Assembly: GCF_008386495.1 (NCBI RefSeq)
Contig: NZ_VTHJ01000001.1
Span: 302,045 to 366,044, forward strand
Source of the DNA: Streptomyces tailanensis
Lineage (GTDB): Bacteria; Actinomycetota; Actinomycetes; Streptomycetales; Streptomycetaceae
DNA length: 64,000 nt
Direction: 5' to 3'
The notes under the pieces were generated by a model. The model saw only the letters and a list, made by a program, of their open reading frames with translations. It was not told the origin of the DNA and made no database searches. Of this stretch, positions 1 through 8,701 are shown one piece after another. A program made the position numbers and the translations under genes. Numbering within the stretch: position 1 is the stretch's first letter; each line of letters opens with the position of its first letter.

Positions 1-1111
1 CCCCTGTGAAGCGGAGCGTGGACGCCGCGAACAACCGCACGTCCGCGTCCGCCGCCGGCGCCGTCTCCAGGTCGCGCGCCTCCTCGTGCGCCGCCGACAG
101 CCGGTACACCTTCGGATACGTCGGCCAGGGATCGACGTCCTCGTCGCGCTCCGCCATCGGCAGCGGATAGATGTCCAACTGCGTCACGGACGCGGCCCCT
201 TCCCGTACCGCCGTCCCCAGACAGTCCGCCCCCGTGTCACCACCCCCGACGATCACGACATGCTTCCCGGCGGCCGACAGCGGCGAGACCTCCAGATCCC
301 CCTCGCACACCCGGTCGGCCAGCGGCAGATACTCCATCGCCTGGTGGATGCCGTCCAACTTCCGCCCCGGCACGTCCAGTTCCCGCCAGGCCGTCGCCCC
401 CGTCGCGATCACCACGGCGTCGTACCGGGACCGCAGCTCAGCCGCTCCGATGTCCTTCCCTATGGCGGTCGACGTACGGAACTTCGTGCCCTCCGCCCGC
501 ATCTGCTCCAACCGCCGCTCCAGATGCCGCTTCTCCATCTTGAACGCGGGTATCCCGTACCGCAGCAACCCCCCGATCCGGTCCGCCCGCTCGTACACCG
601 CGACCGTGTGCCCGGCCCGGGTCAGCTGCTGTGCCGCCGCGAGCCCCGTGGGCCCGGAGCCGATCACGGCGACCGTCTTCCCGGTCAACCGATCCGGCGG
701 CCGCGGCGGAGTGAAACCGTCCTCCCAGGCCCGGTCCGCGATGGCCACCTCGACGTTCTTGATGGTCACCGCGGGCTGATTGATCGCCAGGACGCACCCG
801 GCCTCGCAGGGCGCGGGACACAACCGCCCTGTGAACTCGGGGAAGTTGTTCGTGGCGTGCAACCGATCGCTCGCCGCTCGCCAGTCCTCCCGCGACACGA
901 GGTCGTTCCACTCGGGGATCAGATTCCCGAGCGGACACGCCTCGTGGCAGAACGGGATCCCGCAGTCCATGCAACGATCGGCCTGCTTGCTGATGATCGG
1001 CAACAGCGCTCCGGGAACGTACACCTCGTCCCAGTCCCGCACCCGCTCCTCCACGGGACGTCGGGGCCATTCCTCGCGTCGCGTGGTCAGGAAACCCTTG
1101 GGATCGGCCAT
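1..1111 (-). CDS. gltD: glutamate synthase (NADPH) small subunit, 3' end cut by window edge
   Basis: The first 370 codons of the GOGAT beta subunit are visible; the family is usually about 480-490 aa, so the C-terminus lies beyond base 1. The protein starts MADPKGFLTTRR. An N-terminal Fe-S binding region has the Cys pattern CMDCGIPFCHEACPLGN (about residues 47-63) followed by IPEWNDLV. A Rossmann FAD motif (VIGSGPTGLAAAQ) follows near residue 150, then a second nucleotide-binding GGGDTGAD near residue 270. The enzyme takes electrons from NADPH and passes them to the large subunit, which makes glutamate from glutamine and 2-oxoglutarate. gltB would normally lie immediately upstream in transcription, but here the 5' neighbour is a DUF1772 gene in the same orientation, so the gene looks like an uncoupled GltD or GltD-like copy. 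Identity is clear; pairing with GltB cannot be judged from this window. Confidence 0.93.
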   Translation of the reverse strand, partial: MADPKGFLTTRREEWPRRPVEERVRDWDEVYVPGALLPIISKQADRCMDCGIPFCHEACPLGNLIPEWNDLVSREDWRAASDRLHATNNFPEFTGRLCPAPCEAGCVLAINQPAVTIKNVEVAIADRAWEDGFTPPRPPDRLTGKTVAVIGSGPTGLAAAQQLTRAGHTVAVYERADRIGGLLRYGIPAFKMEKRHLERRLEQMRAEGTKFRTSTAIGKDIGAAELRSRYDAVVIATGATAWRELDVPGRKLDGIHQAMEYLPLADRVCEGDLEVSPLSAAGKHVVIVGGGDTGADCLGTAVREGAASVTQLDIYPLPMAERDEDVDPWPTYPKVYRLSAAHEEARDLETAPAADADVRLFAASTLRFTG

Positions 1112-1261
1112 TGCCGTCTCCCTCACGTATTGCGTGCGCGTACGGCGTGGCCGTACACCGGCGGACTCGGATCGGGTCGGAATCGACATGAGACGTGAGG
1201 CCGTACCCCCTCGGGCGGCACTCTCCTCCCGCCACGATACGACGCGCCCACCGCGCCCGCC

Positions 1262-1741
1262 TCAGGCGAGTGCCAGCAGATACGACAGCGCCGCCGCGGC
1301 CGCCGCGACCATCCGTATGTGGTTCCACGTCGTCCACTCGCTCACATACGTCCTCCAGTACGCGGCGGCCTCCGGCGTGCCCGCGTCCAGCCTGGCGAGC
1401 GCGTCGTTGCGCGGCACGTTCGCCACCATCGTGACCCCGAAGCAGCCGAACAGATACAGCACGCTGCCGAGCAGCAACTCCACCGTGCCCTCGTCCGGCC
1501 ACAGCACGAACGTGACGACGGCGAGCACGGCGCACAGCACCGCCGTACCGACGAACACGAGCATGAAGGCCGGAGTCAGGGCGCTGACATTGATCGCCTG
1601 CATCGCGGCGACGCCCTGCGCGGGCGGCAGCGAGGCCAGCCCCTTCATCACGAACGTCGAGAACGCGCAGAACACCCCCGCCACCATCGCGGTCCCGAGC
1701 AAGCCCAACACCGTCAGTACGAAGTACGGCCCGTCGATCAT
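1262..1741 (-). CDS. DUF1772 / anthrone-oxygenase-like membrane protein
   Basis: A protein of 159 aa with four predicted membrane segments: GPYFVLTVLGLLGTAMVAGVF near the start, a second around FMLVFVGTAVLCAVLAVV, a third around LLLGSVLYLFGCFGVTMV and a last at the C-terminus. The motif VPRNDALA between segments three and four, and an Asn/Trp-containing WTTWNHIR before the last helix, are typical of the DUF1772 family, which includes anthrone oxygenases. I chose the ATG at 1741 because a GGTGGGAG ribosome site lies six bases upstream; an in-frame GTG at 1753 falls inside that site. No neighbour suggests a polyketide context, so the substrate is unknown. It is transcribed toward gltD. Confidence 0.75.
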   Translation of the reverse strand: MIDGPYFVLTVLGLLGTAMVAGVFCAFSTFVMKGLASLPPAQGVAAMQAINVSALTPAFMLVFVGTAVLCAVLAVVTFVLWPDEGTVELLLGSVLYLFGCFGVTMVANVPRNDALARLDAGTPEAAAYWRTYVSEWTTWNHIRMVAAAAAALSYLLALA

Positions 1742-1808
1742 GTCCGCTCCCACCTGCTTTCCCCCGATTCAAAGGATCCTGTACGGCGTCCACCGTCACC
1801 AACCCCAC

Positions 1809-2492
1809 TCATCCCGTCGCCCGCCACTCCCGCAGCCGCGCCTCCACCACCCCCGCGATCCGTCGCCGTGCCTCGTACCGTCCCAAGCCGCTCATGAGGA
1901 ACTGGTCGTACGGCGTGTCCACATGGCGTATGGACGCGATGACCGCCGAGGTCACCGCGAACTCCGACAGGGCGCGCCCCGCCGCGCTCCGTCCCACCCG
2001 CCCACTGCCGCGGAGGGAGGCGTGAGCGGCGATCTCCCGTGCTCGCTCGGCCGGGCAGGCGGGGAACAGCCGCCGGATCTCCGTCGCGAACGCGTCCGTG
2101 AACCGCACGTCCTCCACGGCCCGCCGCCGCGCGTCCCGGGCCCGCCGCCGCCGTCGGACCTCCGCGTCCCCCAGGCAGCGCTCCTCGGCCCGGGCGAGGG
2201 CCGCCTCCTCGACCAGGACGCCCTGTCGCTCGTACCGGCTCTTGCGCCGGTTGAACCGCACGACCACGGCCGACAGCGAGCTCTCCTCCCTGGCTCTGCG
2301 TGTGAGCGCGGTGTCGCCGCGCGGCAGGAACACCAGATGCCCGAGGTCCGCGCAGTCGAGACAGCGCGGCGCCCCCTCCGCCAGCATGAGCAGCCCCACC
2401 GGCCCGCCCCGGCACTCGGCGCAGTGCTTCTTCCTGAGTGCCTGCACGACGACAAGTCCGGTACGGGGCGGGGGAGTAGCGAGCGCGGCCAT
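1809..2492 (-). CDS. DUF2293 domain protein
   Basis: A soluble, Arg-rich protein of 227 aa. The N-terminal third has two Cys pairs (HCAECRGG and RCLDCADLGH), probably a small zinc-binding element. The C-terminal half contains the DUF2293 signature, roughly from RFTDAFATEIRRLFPACP through VTSAVIASIRHVDTPYDQFLMSGLGRYEAR. The family is common in actinomycetes and has no established function; the zinc element and basic character would fit nucleic-acid binding, but that is inference. The neighbouring DUF1772 gene is on the same strand but more than 60 bases away, with no overlap or shared signal visible. Confidence 0.72.
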   Translation of the reverse strand: MAALATPPPRTGLVVVQALRKKHCAECRGGPVGLLMLAEGAPRCLDCADLGHLVFLPRGDTALTRRAREESSLSAVVVRFNRRKSRYERQGVLVEEAALARAEERCLGDAEVRRRRRARDARRRAVEDVRFTDAFATEIRRLFPACPAERAREIAAHASLRGSGRVGRSAAGRALSEFAVTSAVIASIRHVDTPYDQFLMSGLGRYEARRRIAGVVEARLREWRATG

Positions 2493-2584
2493 ACGCGGTT
2501 CATTCCCCCTGGTGGCCGCGTGGTCACGTGGCTTTCGCGTCGGTCTCCCGACCGGCTCGGGCCCGTTTCGCCGCGCGCGGCATC

Positions 2585-3226
2585 ATGGGCCGTGTGCGAT
2601 TCGAAGCGATCACCTGGGAACGGCTCGGCGATCTCCTCGCCGACCGCCTCCTCGACCTGAAGCCGGCCGACGGCGGCCCCTGGCCGCGCATCGCCTTCGA
2701 CGGCGCCCCGGCTGCCCACCCCGGCGACCTCGCCGCACGCGTGTCGGAGGCACTGCGCATACGCGGCCGCTCCTCTCTGGTCGTGGGCACCGAGGGCTTC
2801 CTCCGGCCGGCGTCGCTCCGCTTCGAGTACGGTCACGAGGACGTGGAGGCGTACTACGACGGCTGGTTCGACACCCCCGCCCTCTGGCGCGAGGTCTTCG
2901 GCCCGCTCGAACCCGGCGGCACCGGCCGAGTCCTGCCCGACCTCTGGGACCCCACCACCGACCGCGCCACCCGCAGCCCCTACGTCCAACTTCAGCCCGG
3001 TGCCATCCTGTTGATGCACGGCCCCCTCCTCCTCAAGAACTGGTTCCCCTTCGACCTGACCGTCCATGTCCTCCTCTCCCCGAACGCCCTGCGCCGCCGC
3101 ACCCCCGAGAACGAGCACTGGACCCTCCCCGCCTACGAGCGCTACGAGACCGACACCGCCCCGGCCACCACAGCCGACGTCCTGGTACGCGCCGACGACC
3201 CCCGGCACCCGGCCTGGAGCGGCTGA
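2585..3226 (+). CDS. uridine kinase-like protein lacking a Walker A motif
   Basis: The protein of 213 aa begins MGRVRFEAITWERLGDLLADRLLDL and matches the layout of the small actinobacterial uridine kinase-like proteins: a nucleotide-binding strand near residue 35, a YYDGWFD segment in the middle and PGAILLMHGPLLL before the last third. The expected P-loop (GxxGxGKS) is absent; at its place stands FDGAPAAHPGDLAA, with neither Gly-Lys-Ser nor another Lys-Ser/Thr pair. So although such proteins are often labelled uridine kinase, ATP phosphotransfer by the usual mechanism is doubtful here. The ATG at 2585 is preferred; an in-frame GTG at 2528 would add 19 residues of low quality. It is divergent from the DUF2293 gene. 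Confidence 0.6.
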   Translation: MGRVRFEAITWERLGDLLADRLLDLKPADGGPWPRIAFDGAPAAHPGDLAARVSEALRIRGRSSLVVGTEGFLRPASLRFEYGHEDVEAYYDGWFDTPALWREVFGPLEPGGTGRVLPDLWDPTTDRATRSPYVQLQPGAILLMHGPLLLKNWFPFDLTVHVLLSPNALRRRTPENEHWTLPAYERYETDTAPATTADVLVRADDPRHPAWSG

Positions 3227-3393
3227 CGGCGAGGGCCCGCAAACGCCTCCTGGGCCGCGCCCCCTTGGGTCGGGACAGTCTTCCCCCGCCTGCTCCGGGT
3301 GCGGTTCCTTCCGGGCGCGGCAAGAATGTAGGGCGCCGGGACTTAGCGGTGCGTCCTGCGCCGCGCCGGCCGTCCGGCATCGGGAGGTACTAC

Positions 3394-3822
3394 ATGACCA
3401 CCGCAGGAGACATCATGCACCGCGGTGCCCAGTGGATTCCCGCCCACGAGACCCTGGACCGCGCCGCCCAGCTGATGCGCCAGCTGAACGTCGGGGCGCT
3501 CCCCATCAGCGACCGGAACGAACGGCTCTGCGGCATCCTCACCGACCGCGACATCGTCGTCGGCTGCGTCGCCCTGGGCCGCGACCCGTCCAAAGTCACG
3601 GCCGGCGACCTGGCCAAGGGGACACCGCGCTGGATTGACGCCAACGCCGACATCAGCGAGGTGCTCCAGGAGATGAAGGGGCACCAGATCCGTCGGCTTC
3701 CGGTGATCGAGAACAAGCGCCTCGTCGGCATGATCAGCGAGGCCGACCTGGCCCGGAACCTGCCGGAGGACCAGATCGCCGACTGGGCCGAGAGCGTCTA
3801 CGCGAAGACCGCGACGCCCTGA
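3394..3822 (+). CDS. tandem CBS-domain protein
   Basis: A protein of 142 aa made of two CBS repeats. The first starts at MTTAGDIMHRGAQWI and includes the ligand-pocket motif GILTDRDIVV (about residues 51-60); the second starts around WIDANADISEVLQEM and includes VGMISEADLARN (about residues 112-123). CBS pairs bind adenosine nucleotides and act as energy-state sensors, alone or as regulatory partners. Nothing else is fused, so this is a stand-alone Bateman module; its partner is not apparent. The ATG at 3394 has a GGGAGG site seven bases upstream. The following gene (corA) is convergent. Confidence 0.85.
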   Translation: MTTAGDIMHRGAQWIPAHETLDRAAQLMRQLNVGALPISDRNERLCGILTDRDIVVGCVALGRDPSKVTAGDLAKGTPRWIDANADISEVLQEMKGHQIRRLPVIENKRLVGMISEADLARNLPEDQIADWAESVYAKTATP

Positions 3823-3834
3823 CCCCGCCGCTGC

Positions 3835-3864
3835 CCCGACCGATCCCGACCGATCCCGACCGAT
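3835..3864. repeat. three perfect 10-bp tandem repeats
   Basis: The unit cccgaccgat occurs three times in direct succession in the 58-bp space between the convergent CBS and corA genes. No stem-loop is evident within it. It is probably a slippage-generated microsatellite. Confidence 0.9.
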
Positions 3865-3880
3865 TCTGCCGGCCCTGGGG

Positions 3881-5008
3881 TCAGAGCCAGCCGTTGCGCT
3901 TGAAGCCCCGGTACAGGGTGGCGCAGGCGGTGGCTATGACCCCCAGGACCAGCGGATAGCCGAGCTTCCAGTGCAGCTCGGGCATGTGCTCGAAGTTCAT
4001 GCCGTAGACCCCGCACACCATGGTCGGTACGGCGATGAGCGCCGCCCATGCCGTGATCTTCCGCATGTCCTCGTTCTGCGCGACGCTGACCTGCGCGAGG
4101 TGCGCCTGCAGGATCGAGTTCAGCAGTTCGTCGAACGCGGCTATCTGCTCGGTGGCCCGCAGCAAGTGGTCGGAGACGTCCCGGAAGTAGGCCTGTATCT
4201 CCGGATCGACCACCCGGATCGGCCGTGAGGTGAGCTCGAGGAGCGGGCGGGCGAGCGGGGCCACCGCCCGCTTCAGTTCGAGCAGTTCACGCTTGAGCTG
4301 GTAGATGCGCCCGGGGTCGACGCGTGCGCCGTTCGCGGCGAACACATCCGTCTCGACCTGGTCGATGTCCGCCTGCACCTGGTCCGTGACGGTCAGATAG
4401 TCGTCCACCACGTGGTCCGCGATCGCGTGCAGCACCGCGGCCGGGCCCTTGGCGAGCTGCTCCGGGTTCGACTCCAACTCCTCGCGCAGCGGGCCGAGTG
4501 AGCCGTGCCGCCCGTGCCGTACCGTGATCACGAAGTAGGGGCCGACGAAGACCATGATCTCGCCGGTGTTCACCACTTCGCTGGTCGCGGTCAGCTCCGT
4601 GTGCTCGACGTAGCAGACTGTCTTGAACACCGCGAACAGCGTGTCGCCGTACCGCTCCAGCTTCGGGCGCTGGTGGGCCTCGACCGCGTCCTCGACCGCC
4701 AGCGGGTGCAGGTCGAAGAGCTCGGCGATGCCGGCGAACTCCCGCTCCGTCGGCTCGTGCAACCCGAGCCAGACGAAGCCGTGGTCGGTCCTGCGAACCT
4801 GCCGGACCGCCTCGATGACATCGCGGCCGCCGGGGATCCGTACCCCCTTCTGGTACGTCACGCAGTTCACCACCGCGGTGCCCAGCGGGGACCGGGCCGG
4901 ATGGCTGAGGTCGACGCGGGCGCGACGCCGGGCCAGCCGTGCCACCTTGCGGAGGCCGCCGACCTTGTCGAGGCCGGTGACCTTCCGCAGATTCCCTGCC
5001 ATGGACAT
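3881..5008 (-). CDS. corA: CorA-type magnesium/cobalt transporter
   Basis: A protein of 375 aa of the CorA family. The large soluble N-terminal domain is followed by two C-terminal membrane helices. The hallmark GMN motif is present as YGMNFEHMPEL near residue 345, directly after the first helix (AALIAVPTMVCGVYGMN); the second helix is LVLGVIATACATLYRGF and the chain ends with basic residues facing the cytoplasm. CorA forms homopentameric channels that move Mg2+ down its electrochemical gradient. I chose the ATG at 5008 because an AAGGAG ribosome site lies six bases upstream; the longer reading from 5038 has no such site. The gene is divergent from the methyltransferase gene, with about 215 bp between them. 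Confidence 0.92.
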   Translation of the reverse strand: MSMAGNLRKVTGLDKVGGLRKVARLARRRARVDLSHPARSPLGTAVVNCVTYQKGVRIPGGRDVIEAVRQVRRTDHGFVWLGLHEPTEREFAGIAELFDLHPLAVEDAVEAHQRPKLERYGDTLFAVFKTVCYVEHTELTATSEVVNTGEIMVFVGPYFVITVRHGRHGSLGPLREELESNPEQLAKGPAAVLHAIADHVVDDYLTVTDQVQADIDQVETDVFAANGARVDPGRIYQLKRELLELKRAVAPLARPLLELTSRPIRVVDPEIQAYFRDVSDHLLRATEQIAAFDELLNSILQAHLAQVSVAQNEDMRKITAWAALIAVPTMVCGVYGMNFEHMPELHWKLGYPLVLGVIATACATLYRGFKRNGWL

Positions 5009-5223
5009 CTGGATCTCCTTGCGTGGATCTCCTCGCACCGCACTTCGTGCCTTCTCGCGTCAGTTTGCCAGGACCGCATGAGCGGCGGGTAAGGCTGTGG
5101 GAACGGAACGCTCCGCTTCGTTTTCTTGCAGGTCCAGTGCTGTTGGCCCCCACCGGAGCGGACCTCGCGGACTGCGGGAGCGTCGTTATAAGTGATAAGT
5201 CGGTCAAGTGGGATGATCGTGGC

Positions 5224-6066
5224 ATGACGCGCACCGATGGATATCTCTTCGACCAGCAGCAGACCGGGACAGGACAAGCCGAGACGGGGCAAGCCGAGAT
5301 GGGGCAAGCCGAGACGGGGCAGCGCTCCGAGGCCTTCGCCACGCTCTTCGATCCCACGACGTTCCGGCACATGGAGGGCTTCGGACTCGGGTCCGGCTGG
5401 CGCTGCTGGGAGGTCGGAGCGGGCTGCTCCTCCGTGGTCTCCTGGCTGGCCAAGAAGGTCGGACCGACCGGGAAGGTCATGGCGACCGACACCGATCTCT
5501 CGTGGGCCGTCCCCTCGGTCACCCGCCCACCGGTCGAGGTCCGCGTCCACCATGTCGGCATCGACCAGCCGCCGGATGAGGGCTTCGACTTTGTCCACGC
5601 CCGGCTGGCCCTCGGTCAGGCACCGGACCGCGAGCGGGCGTTGCTGTCGATGATCCATGCCCTGCGTCCGGGCGGACGGATCCTGATCGAGGACGCCGAT
5701 CCCGCCCTCCAGCCCCTGGCCTGCCCGGAGGAAACCGGCCCCGAGCACCAACTGGCCAACCGGCTCCGCCAAGTCGTCCGTACGCTGCTCGCCGAACGCG
5801 GTGTCGACCCGGCGCACGGCCGCAGACTCCCACGTCTGCTACGGGCGGCGGGCCTGCGAGGGGTGGGGGCCGACGCGTACTTCCCCGTCGCCTCACCCGA
5901 CTGTGCCGCCCTGGAGTTGACGACGATCCAGCAGCTCCGCGCCGCCCTGGTCGCGGCGAACCTCGCCACGGACGAGGAGATCGACCGTCACCTCGCCGAC
6001 GTGGCCTCCGGCACGATGGACGTCGCCGCCCCACCACTGATCTCGGCGTGGGGACGGAAGGCGTAG
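5224..6066 (+). CDS. SAM-dependent methyltransferase with N-terminal repeat
   Basis: A class I methyltransferase-like protein of 280 aa. Motif I reads WEVGAGCSSVVSWLAKKVGPTGKV (around residue 62), motif II ends in ATDTD, and the post-II segment FDFVHARLAL is followed by ALRPGGRILIEDADP. It resembles ubiE/UbiG-like small-molecule methyltransferases, without visible substrate clues. The N-terminus carries three copies of a GQAETG-type pentapeptide repeat not expected in the fold. The ATG at 5224 was chosen because the upstream extension has no family similarity. The start region is AT-rich for this genome (gttataagtgataagtc near 5185), which may be the promoter. Confidence 0.8.
   Translation: MTRTDGYLFDQQQTGTGQAETGQAEMGQAETGQRSEAFATLFDPTTFRHMEGFGLGSGWRCWEVGAGCSSVVSWLAKKVGPTGKVMATDTDLSWAVPSVTRPPVEVRVHHVGIDQPPDEGFDFVHARLALGQAPDRERALLSMIHALRPGGRILIEDADPALQPLACPEETGPEHQLANRLRQVVRTLLAERGVDPAHGRRLPRLLRAAGLRGVGADAYFPVASPDCAALELTTIQQLRAALVAANLATDEEIDRHLADVASGTMDVAAPPLISAWGRKA
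5272..5316 (+). repeat. in-frame 15-bp tandem repeat in a methyltransferase gene
   Basis: Three consecutive 15-bp units (ggacaagccgagacg and close variants) encode a GQAETG-like stretch between residues 17 and 33. Being a multiple of three, copy-number change would keep the frame. Confidence 0.9.
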
Positions 6067-6081
6067 GGGACACACCGAGTC

Positions 6082-7041
6082 TCAGCCGACCCCCGGCGGC
6101 CTTCCGCCCACCTTCTCCACCGCCAGCGCCCCCGCCCGGCACCCCTCGACCGCAGCGTCCTCGGCCTCCGCGCCCGCGAGCAGGCCGGCCAGGAACGCCC
6201 CGGTGAAGGCGTCGCCCGCGCCGGTCGTGTCGCGGGGCACGGCGGGAATCGCCGGAATCCTCGACAGCACGCTGCCGCCACGGGCGACCAGGGCGCCGTC
6301 GGCCCCCTGCTTGGCGACGACAAGGGGAACGTGGCGGCTCAACTTGGCCGCGGCGTCGGCCGGATCGGGCAGCCCGGTCAGCAGACACGCCTCGTCCCGG
6401 CTGGGCAGCAACACATCGACGCCCTCGACGAGTTCGAGGAAACGGTCCACGCCCAGCCTCGTGAGGAACCCCGACGAAGCCGGATCCACGCTCACCGGCA
6501 CGCCACGCGCGCGTGCCGACTCCAGCGCCGCCGCGACCAGCGCCCGGCTCGGCTCGGAGAAGAACAGATAGCCCGACAGATGCAGCCGTGCGACCCCGTC
6601 GAGCAGGGACGGCGACCAGTCGCCCGGGTCCAGCCGCAGCGAGGCGCCGCTGTCCGTGAGGAACGTACGCTCGGCCGCGTCGCCCGTGTCCACCAGACAG
6701 ATCACCGTCCCCGTCGCCGCCTCCGGATCGACGACCAGGTGGGGCCGTACCCCCGAAGCCCGCAGCTCCCGCTCGTGCCAGGCGACCGCGTCCGTGCCCA
6801 CCCGCCCGAGCAGCCGTACGTCCGCACAGCCCCAATGAGCCGCCCAACATGCCACGTTGGCGCCCGCCCCGCCCGGCAGCGTCCGGATCGCGGAGGCCGT
6901 GTCCGTGCCCGGCGCGAGCGGTCCGCGATGCCGGGCGACGACATCCGTGACGACGTCACCCACGACGAGCAGAGCCCCGCTCACCTCTCCGCCGGGCCCG
7001 ATCACACCGCCCCCGGGCCCGTTCACGCCCCGCCGCGCCAC
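6082..7041 (-). CDS. psuK: PfkB-family carbohydrate kinase, probable pseudouridine kinase
   Basis: A ribokinase-superfamily kinase of about 319 aa. The N-terminal signature is LPGGAGANVACWAAHWG (substrate-side Gly-rich loop) and the C-terminal signature is RDTTGAGDAFTGAFLAG, whose Asp is the catalytic base. The gene starts with a GTG two bases after the stop of the pseudouridine-5'-phosphate glycosidase gene, so the two are one transcript and almost certainly one pathway: the kinase makes pseudouridine 5'-phosphate, which the glycosidase splits to uracil and ribose 5-phosphate. The true start may be a GTG about 20 codons downstream (VSGALLVVGDVVTD), because the first residues are Gly-rich filler. 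Other PfkB substrates cannot be excluded. Confidence 0.8.
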   Translation of the reverse strand: MARRGVNGPGGGVIGPGGEVSGALLVVGDVVTDVVARHRGPLAPGTDTASAIRTLPGGAGANVACWAAHWGCADVRLLGRVGTDAVAWHERELRASGVRPHLVVDPEAATGTVICLVDTGDAAERTFLTDSGASLRLDPGDWSPSLLDGVARLHLSGYLFFSEPSRALVAAALESARARGVPVSVDPASSGFLTRLGVDRFLELVEGVDVLLPSRDEACLLTGLPDPADAAAKLSRHVPLVVAKQGADGALVARGGSVLSRIPAIPAVPRDTTGAGDAFTGAFLAGLLAGAEAEDAAVEGCRAGALAVEKVGGRPPGVG

Positions 7042-7042
7042 C

Positions 7043-7948
7043 TCACGCCCCGGCCCAGGCCGCCGCGATCCGCGAAGCGAGCCGTACGTTCCCTCGTACC
7101 GCCGCCAGATTGGCCTTCAGGGAGGCGCCGTCGGTGTGCCGCACCAGATAGCTCAGCAGGAACGGTGTGACCGCCTGCCCGGTCACGCCCTCGGCCTCGC
7201 ACGCCTCCAGCGCCTCGGCGAGCACGCGCGCGTGAAGCTCGGGATCGAGCTGCTCCTCCGCGGGTACGGGGTTGGCGACGATCAGCGCCGACTCCGGGCC
7301 ACCGAGCGCGTCCTGCGCGCGCATGACCTTCGCGACCTCGCCCGGCGACCCGAGCGTCCACTCCACCGGATGACCCGAGTCGGACAGATAGAAGCCGGGG
7401 AAACGGTCCGTGCCGTAACCGGCGACGGCGACACCCAGCGTCTCCAGGCGCTGCAAGGTCGCCGGCACATCCAGGATCGACTTCACACCCGCGCACACCA
7501 CCGTGATCCGGGCGCGCGCCAGCAGCCCCAGGTCGGCGGACTCGTCCTGGGTCACCGTCCATTCCCGGTGCACACCCCCGAGCCCGCCCGTCGCGAACAC
7601 CCGGACGCCCGCCAGGGCCGCAAGCAGGGCGGTCGCCGACACCGTGGTCGCGCCGCACACCCCGGAGGCCACCGCGAGCGGCAGGTCCCGGTGCCCGAGC
7701 TTGCGGATGCCGTCCTCGTTGGCGACCCGCTCCAACTGCCCCTTGTCGAGGCCGATGTGCGGCCGCCCGTCGAGCACGGCGATCGTCGCCGGTACGGCGC
7801 CCTCCTGCCGTACGACGTCCTCCAGCTCCAGCGCCACCCGCAGATTGCGCGGGCGGGGCAGCCCGTGCGCGATGATCGTGGACTCCAGCGCCACCACGGG
7901 TCGACACGCGTCAACCGCTTCCCGCACCTCTTCGGACACCACCAGCAC
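7043..7948 (-). CDS. psuG: pseudouridine-5'-phosphate glycosidase
   Basis: A protein of 301 aa with the family signature VALESTIIAHGLPRPRNL near the N-terminus, the lysine-containing HIGLDKGQLERV and KLGHRDLP segments, and TGGLGGVHR / FPGFYLSDSGHPVEW further on. These surround the Mn2+ and phosphate site of the IndA/PsuG family. It breaks pseudouridine 5'-phosphate reversibly into uracil and ribose 5-phosphate. The GTG at 7948 is chosen because a perfect AGGAGG lies seven bases upstream. The psuK gene follows two bases after its stop. Together they form a pseudouridine salvage operon. Confidence 0.92.
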   Translation of the reverse strand: MLVVSEEVREAVDACRPVVALESTIIAHGLPRPRNLRVALELEDVVRQEGAVPATIAVLDGRPHIGLDKGQLERVANEDGIRKLGHRDLPLAVASGVCGATTVSATALLAALAGVRVFATGGLGGVHREWTVTQDESADLGLLARARITVVCAGVKSILDVPATLQRLETLGVAVAGYGTDRFPGFYLSDSGHPVEWTLGSPGEVAKVMRAQDALGGPESALIVANPVPAEEQLDPELHARVLAEALEACEAEGVTGQAVTPFLLSYLVRHTDGASLKANLAAVRGNVRLASRIAAAWAGA

Positions 7949-8112
7949 GCGCTTGCCTCCTGTCTGTCGTTCTCCCTCATCTCTGGCGGACGGCACGCCC
8001 GGCCAAACCCTTGCGAGCTGTGGTGCGGGACACCAGCCGTGTATGACGGACAACACGCACGTCTCGTATGAACGCAGAGGGCACCGCCCGCGCGAGCGGT
8101 TTCCTGCCGGCC

Positions 8113-8667
8113 TCAGAACAACGGCTCCGGAAGCACCCCTTCCAGTGCCAGCAGCTTCCGCTTGGCCTCCAGACCGCCGCCGAACCCTCCGATGCCACCG
8201 TCGCTCTCGACGACCCGATGGCACGGCACCACCACCGGCAGCGGATTCGACCCCATGGCCATGCCCACCGCCTGGGCGGCGCCCGGCTGCCCCACCCGCC
8301 GGGCCAGATCGCCGTAGCCCACGACCGAGCCGTACGGGACACCGGACGACAACTCGCCAAGCACCTGACGGTTGAACCCCGAGATCAGCGACCAGTCCAG
8401 CGGCAGCTCGAAGTCGTGCCGCTCGCCCGCGAAGTACGCCTCGACCTGACGTATCGCCTCGGCCAGCAGAGGGGAGTCGGGCGCCTCGACGGGCGCGGTG
8501 CCGAGGCGGGACGCGAGCCGGTCGAGCGCCTTGTCGCGCACCGCGTCCGTGGCGTGGAACACGACGTTCACCAGGCCGTCGTCCGTCGCGGCCAGCAGCA
8601 ACGGACCGATGTCCGTACCGACGACGGCCCACACGACCCGCTGCTCGTACTGCCCATGGCTGTTCAT
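8113..8667 (-). CDS. ogt: methylated-DNA--[protein]-cysteine S-methyltransferase
   Basis: A suicide DNA-repair protein of 184 aa. The active-site motif VVPCHRVVESDG is at about residues 146-157, with the acceptor Cys; VPYGSVVGYGDLARRVGQPGAAQAVG before it is the DNA-binding helix-turn-helix with the arginine finger, and the GG-rich FGGGLEAKRKLLALEG follows. It transfers alkyl groups from O6-alkylguanine to its own Cys. There is no Ada-type N-terminal domain. The start ATG at 8667 has no recognisable ribosome site; a TTGTCAGTG-N8-TACGGT promoter ends seven bases before it, so the message should be leaderless or nearly so and DNA-damage induced. Confidence 0.93.
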   Translation of the reverse strand: MNSHGQYEQRVVWAVVGTDIGPLLLAATDDGLVNVVFHATDAVRDKALDRLASRLGTAPVEAPDSPLLAEAIRQVEAYFAGERHDFELPLDWSLISGFNRQVLGELSSGVPYGSVVGYGDLARRVGQPGAAQAVGMAMGSNPLPVVVPCHRVVESDGGIGGFGGGLEAKRKLLALEGVLPEPLF

Positions 8668-8673
8668 GCGACC

Positions 8674-8696
8674 ACCGTACGACCCGCCACTGACAA
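8674..8696 (-). promoter_or_regulatory. PafBC / RecA-NDp type DNA-damage promoter of ogt
   Basis: Read on the minus strand: TTGTCAGTG, eight bases, TACGGT. This matches the LexA-independent damage promoter described in mycobacteria (TTGTCRGTG-N8-TAnnnT) at every defined position. The -10 box ends seven bases before the ATG. Confidence 0.85.
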
Positions 8697-8701
8697 CGCC
8701 T

